From Anaerolineaceae bacterium (GTDB lineage: Bacteria > Chloroflexota > Anaerolineae > JAAYZQ01): 6,569 nt of DNA. Below the pieces are notes generated by a model that was not told the origin of the DNA, did not search any database, and saw only the letters and a list, made by a program, of their open reading frames with translations. The position numbers were made by a program, and so were the translations under genes. How positions within the stretch are numbered: position 1 is the stretch's first letter; each line of letters opens with the position of its first letter. The DNA lies in the NCBI GenBank assembly GCA_012514775.1, contig JAAYZQ010000087.1:1-6569 (forward strand). Reading direction: 5' to 3'. Positions 5,075-6,569 of the stretch are shown one piece after another.

Positions 5075-5770
5075 TTGGCTGCCCGAATCCTGGTCGTCGA
5101 CGACGAGCCGCCCATCGTCGACGTGTTGGTCTATAACCTGCAGCGGGCCAACTATGAGGTCGTCGTCGCCCGTGACGGAGAAGAGGCCCTGGCCGCTGCC
5201 CGCCGCGAAAAGCCCGACCTCATCGTCCTGGACCTGATGCTGCCCCGCCTGGACGGGCTGGAGGTGTGCCGTGCCCTGCGCCGCGAGCAGGACGTGCCCA
5301 TCATCATGCTCACCGCCCGCGACTCGGAGGTGGACCGGGTGGTAGGCCTGGAGCTGGGAGCCGACGACTACGTGGTCAAGCCCTTTAGCGTTCGAGAGCT
5401 GATGGCGCGGATCAAGACCGTGCTGCGCCGGACGATGGGCCACGCACCCGCGCCCAACGGCGCCGCCCTGCGTGCCGGCCCGCTGGCCGTGGACCCCGCC
5501 AGCCGCGAGGCGCGTTGGGACGGCGCTCTCCTGGACCTCACGACCCTGGAGTTCGACCTTCTCCTCACCCTGGTGCGCCACGCCGGCCAGGTGTTGAGCC
5601 GCGAGCAACTCCTGCAGCAGGTGTGGGGCTATGACTATTTCGGCGACCTGCGCGCGGTGGATGCCGCCGTCAAGCGCCTCCGCTCCAAGCTGCGGGCCGC
5701 CGCGCCCCAGGCCGAGGCCGTCGAGACGGTCCGCGGCGTGGGCTACAAGCTGGTGGTCTGGCCGACGTGA
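5075..5770 (+). CDS. OmpR/PhoB-family response regulator
   Basis: This 231-residue cytoplasmic transcription factor is activated by phosphoryl transfer from its partner kinase. The receiver domain (about 3-117) has acidic Asp9-Asp10, phospho-acceptor Asp53 (VLDLMLP), Thr80 and Lys102 (VKPF), all intact. After a short linker (121-132), the C-terminal winged-helix domain (about 133-230) shows LTTLEFDLL, SREQLLQQVWGYDYFGD and the recognition helix RAVDAAVKRLRSKL (193-206). The wing ends VETVRGVGYKL. The arginines at 193, 201 and 203 correspond to positions conserved in E. coli PhoB, but His198 of PhoB is Ala here. TTG at 5075 is preferred as start because of the GGAGG before it; GTG at 5063 (235 residues) is possible. 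The kinase gene overlaps its stop codon, so the two are co-expressed. The Pho-box-like repeats upstream suggest a PhoB/PhoP role and autoregulation, but the receiver/DNA-binding sequence alone does not prove phosphate specificity. Confidence 0.93.
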   Translation: MAARILVVDDEPPIVDVLVYNLQRANYEVVVARDGEEALAAARREKPDLIVLDLMLPRLDGLEVCRALRREQDVPIIMLTARDSEVDRVVGLELGADDYVVKPFSVRELMARIKTVLRRTMGHAPAPNGAALRAGPLAVDPASREARWDGALLDLTTLEFDLLLTLVRHAGQVLSREQLLQQVWGYDYFGDLRAVDAAVKRLRSKLRAAAPQAEAVETVRGVGYKLVVWPT

Positions 5771-6569
5771 TGGGCATTCGCGCGCGCCTGACCTTCAGCT
5801 ATCTGGCCGTCATTGTCGTGGCCATGGGCTTCTCGGGCCTCCTTCTCCTCTCCCTCCTGGAGGACTATTTTCTGGAGGCCATGGAGGATAGCCTGGCCGC
5901 CCAGGCGCGCATCACCGCCCAGGCCCTGGTCCCCGGCGCCATGGCTGGCGATCCCCAGAACAGCGTGCCGCCCTCGGCCTTTAATACCGTGCAGCAGCGC
6001 CTGGAGAGCAACCTGGCCCTGGAGGCGCAGAACGTCGCGCCGGTGCCTGCCGGAGCGGCCGGAAGCACCTTCGACCTGGCATACCTGGCCGATGCCTCCC
6101 TGCAGCTCAGCTCGCAGCTCGACACGCGCATCCGCCTCCTCGACGAGCGAGGCACCGTCCTCGTCGACTCGGCGGGCGGGCAGCAGGGAGCCGGCCTGGC
6201 CGCAGACCCCCTGGTGGCCGAGGCCCTGGCCGGCCGGTTCGCCAGCCACGTCGAGCAGACCGGCCCCGATCCGGCCATGTACGTCGCGCAGCCCGTCCTG
6301 GCACAGGGCCGGCTGGTGGGCGCCGTGTATCTAAGCCAGCCCCTGCGCGACGCGGTGGCCGTCGTGCGCGACCTGCGCCAGCTCTGGCTGGCTTCCACGG
6401 CCGTGGCCCTCGCCCTGTCCGCCGTTGTGGGTCTGCTCCTTTCGGGGGCCATCGCCGGCCCCCTGCGCCGCCTGACGGCCGCGGCCGGCGCTGTGGCCCG
6501 GGGCGACCTGGAGCAGCAGGTGCCGGTGAGCTCGCGCGACGAGCTGGGCCGCCTCAGCCGGGCGTTCAA
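5770..6569 (+). CDS. Sensor histidine kinase, N-terminal part (cut by window end)
   Basis: The reading frame stays open from the ATG at 5770 to the window end, giving 266 residues of the membrane-anchored partner of the response regulator. The ATG overlaps the regulator's TGA by one base; no good ribosome-binding site is seen, which fits translational coupling (an in-frame GTG at 5767 is an alternative). Layout: transmembrane helix 1 at about 9-30 (FSYLAVIVVAMGFSGLLLLS), an extracytoplasmic region of about 170 residues, transmembrane helix 2 at about 205-229, then a HAMP domain from about 228, with Pro231 and DELGRLSRAF (257-266). Within the outer region, IRLLDERGTVLVDS (121-134) and MYVAQPVL...GRLVGAVYLSQPL (170-192) look like a PAS-like/PDC sensor fold, as in PhoR- or WalK-type kinases. 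The HisKA and ATPase domains must lie beyond the window, so kinase identity rests on the HAMP, topology and gene pairing. Confidence 0.9.
   Translation, partial: MGIRARLTFSYLAVIVVAMGFSGLLLLSLLEDYFLEAMEDSLAAQARITAQALVPGAMAGDPQNSVPPSAFNTVQQRLESNLALEAQNVAPVPAGAAGSTFDLAYLADASLQLSSQLDTRIRLLDERGTVLVDSAGGQQGAGLAADPLVAEALAGRFASHVEQTGPDPAMYVAQPVLAQGRLVGAVYLSQPLRDAVAVVRDLRQLWLASTAVALALSAVVGLLLSGAIAGPLRRLTAAAGAVARGDLEQQVPVSSRDELGRLSRAF

Overview
The window is 6.6 kb of GC-rich bacterial chromosome. It most likely comes from a Chloroflexota (Anaerolineae-like) organism. The clues are the secreted protein ending in ERLFLPLVLR, a tail I associate with exported Chloroflexi proteins, its DUF5107-like body with a fibronectin-like domain, and the GC-rich hairpin repeats between genes. 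This placement is an inference from style, not a database result. No mobile element, CRISPR array, tRNA or rRNA was seen. The gene content is mostly housekeeping, and I found no convincing new multi-gene system. The most interesting signals are regulatory.

Layout, left to right. Bases 2-1726 (+) encode an exported carbohydrate-type protein (DUF5107-like plus a C-terminal Fn3-like domain). A 131-bp gap with two GC-rich hairpins follows, and the second runs into the translation start of a 190-aa sulfotransferase-like protein (1858-2430, +). Nine bases later comes the stop codon of a convergent gene (4071-2440, -) for a eukaryotic-type 1-pyrroline-5-carboxylate dehydrogenase (last step of proline catabolism). 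Upstream of it, on the same strand, is an Fe/Mn-family superoxide dismutase gene (4813-4211, -). A textbook intrinsic terminator lies between these two.

A divergent control region (about 4814-5074) separates sod from a two-component operon on the + strand: a PhoB/OmpR-type response regulator (5075-5770, TTG start) and a sensor histidine kinase (from 5770, cut by the window end) whose start codon overlaps the regulator's stop by one base. The control region holds a sigma-70/sigma-A promoter for sod with consensus -35 and -10 hexamers 17 bp apart. It also holds a good promoter for the regulator (TTGACG-17-TAAGAT). Upstream of the latter are three 7-bp direct repeats resembling CTGTCAC with an exact 11-bp period, the architecture of a Pho box. 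Together with the domain layout of the kinase, this suggests an autoregulated PhoB/PhoR-type phosphate-sensing pair.

How the genes may work together. The regulator and kinase form one signalling unit. The SOD is probably constitutively strong. The proline-catabolism enzyme has no obvious promoter of its own and may depend partly on read-through past the sod terminator. The secreted protein and the sulfotransferase have no evident functional link to the rest.
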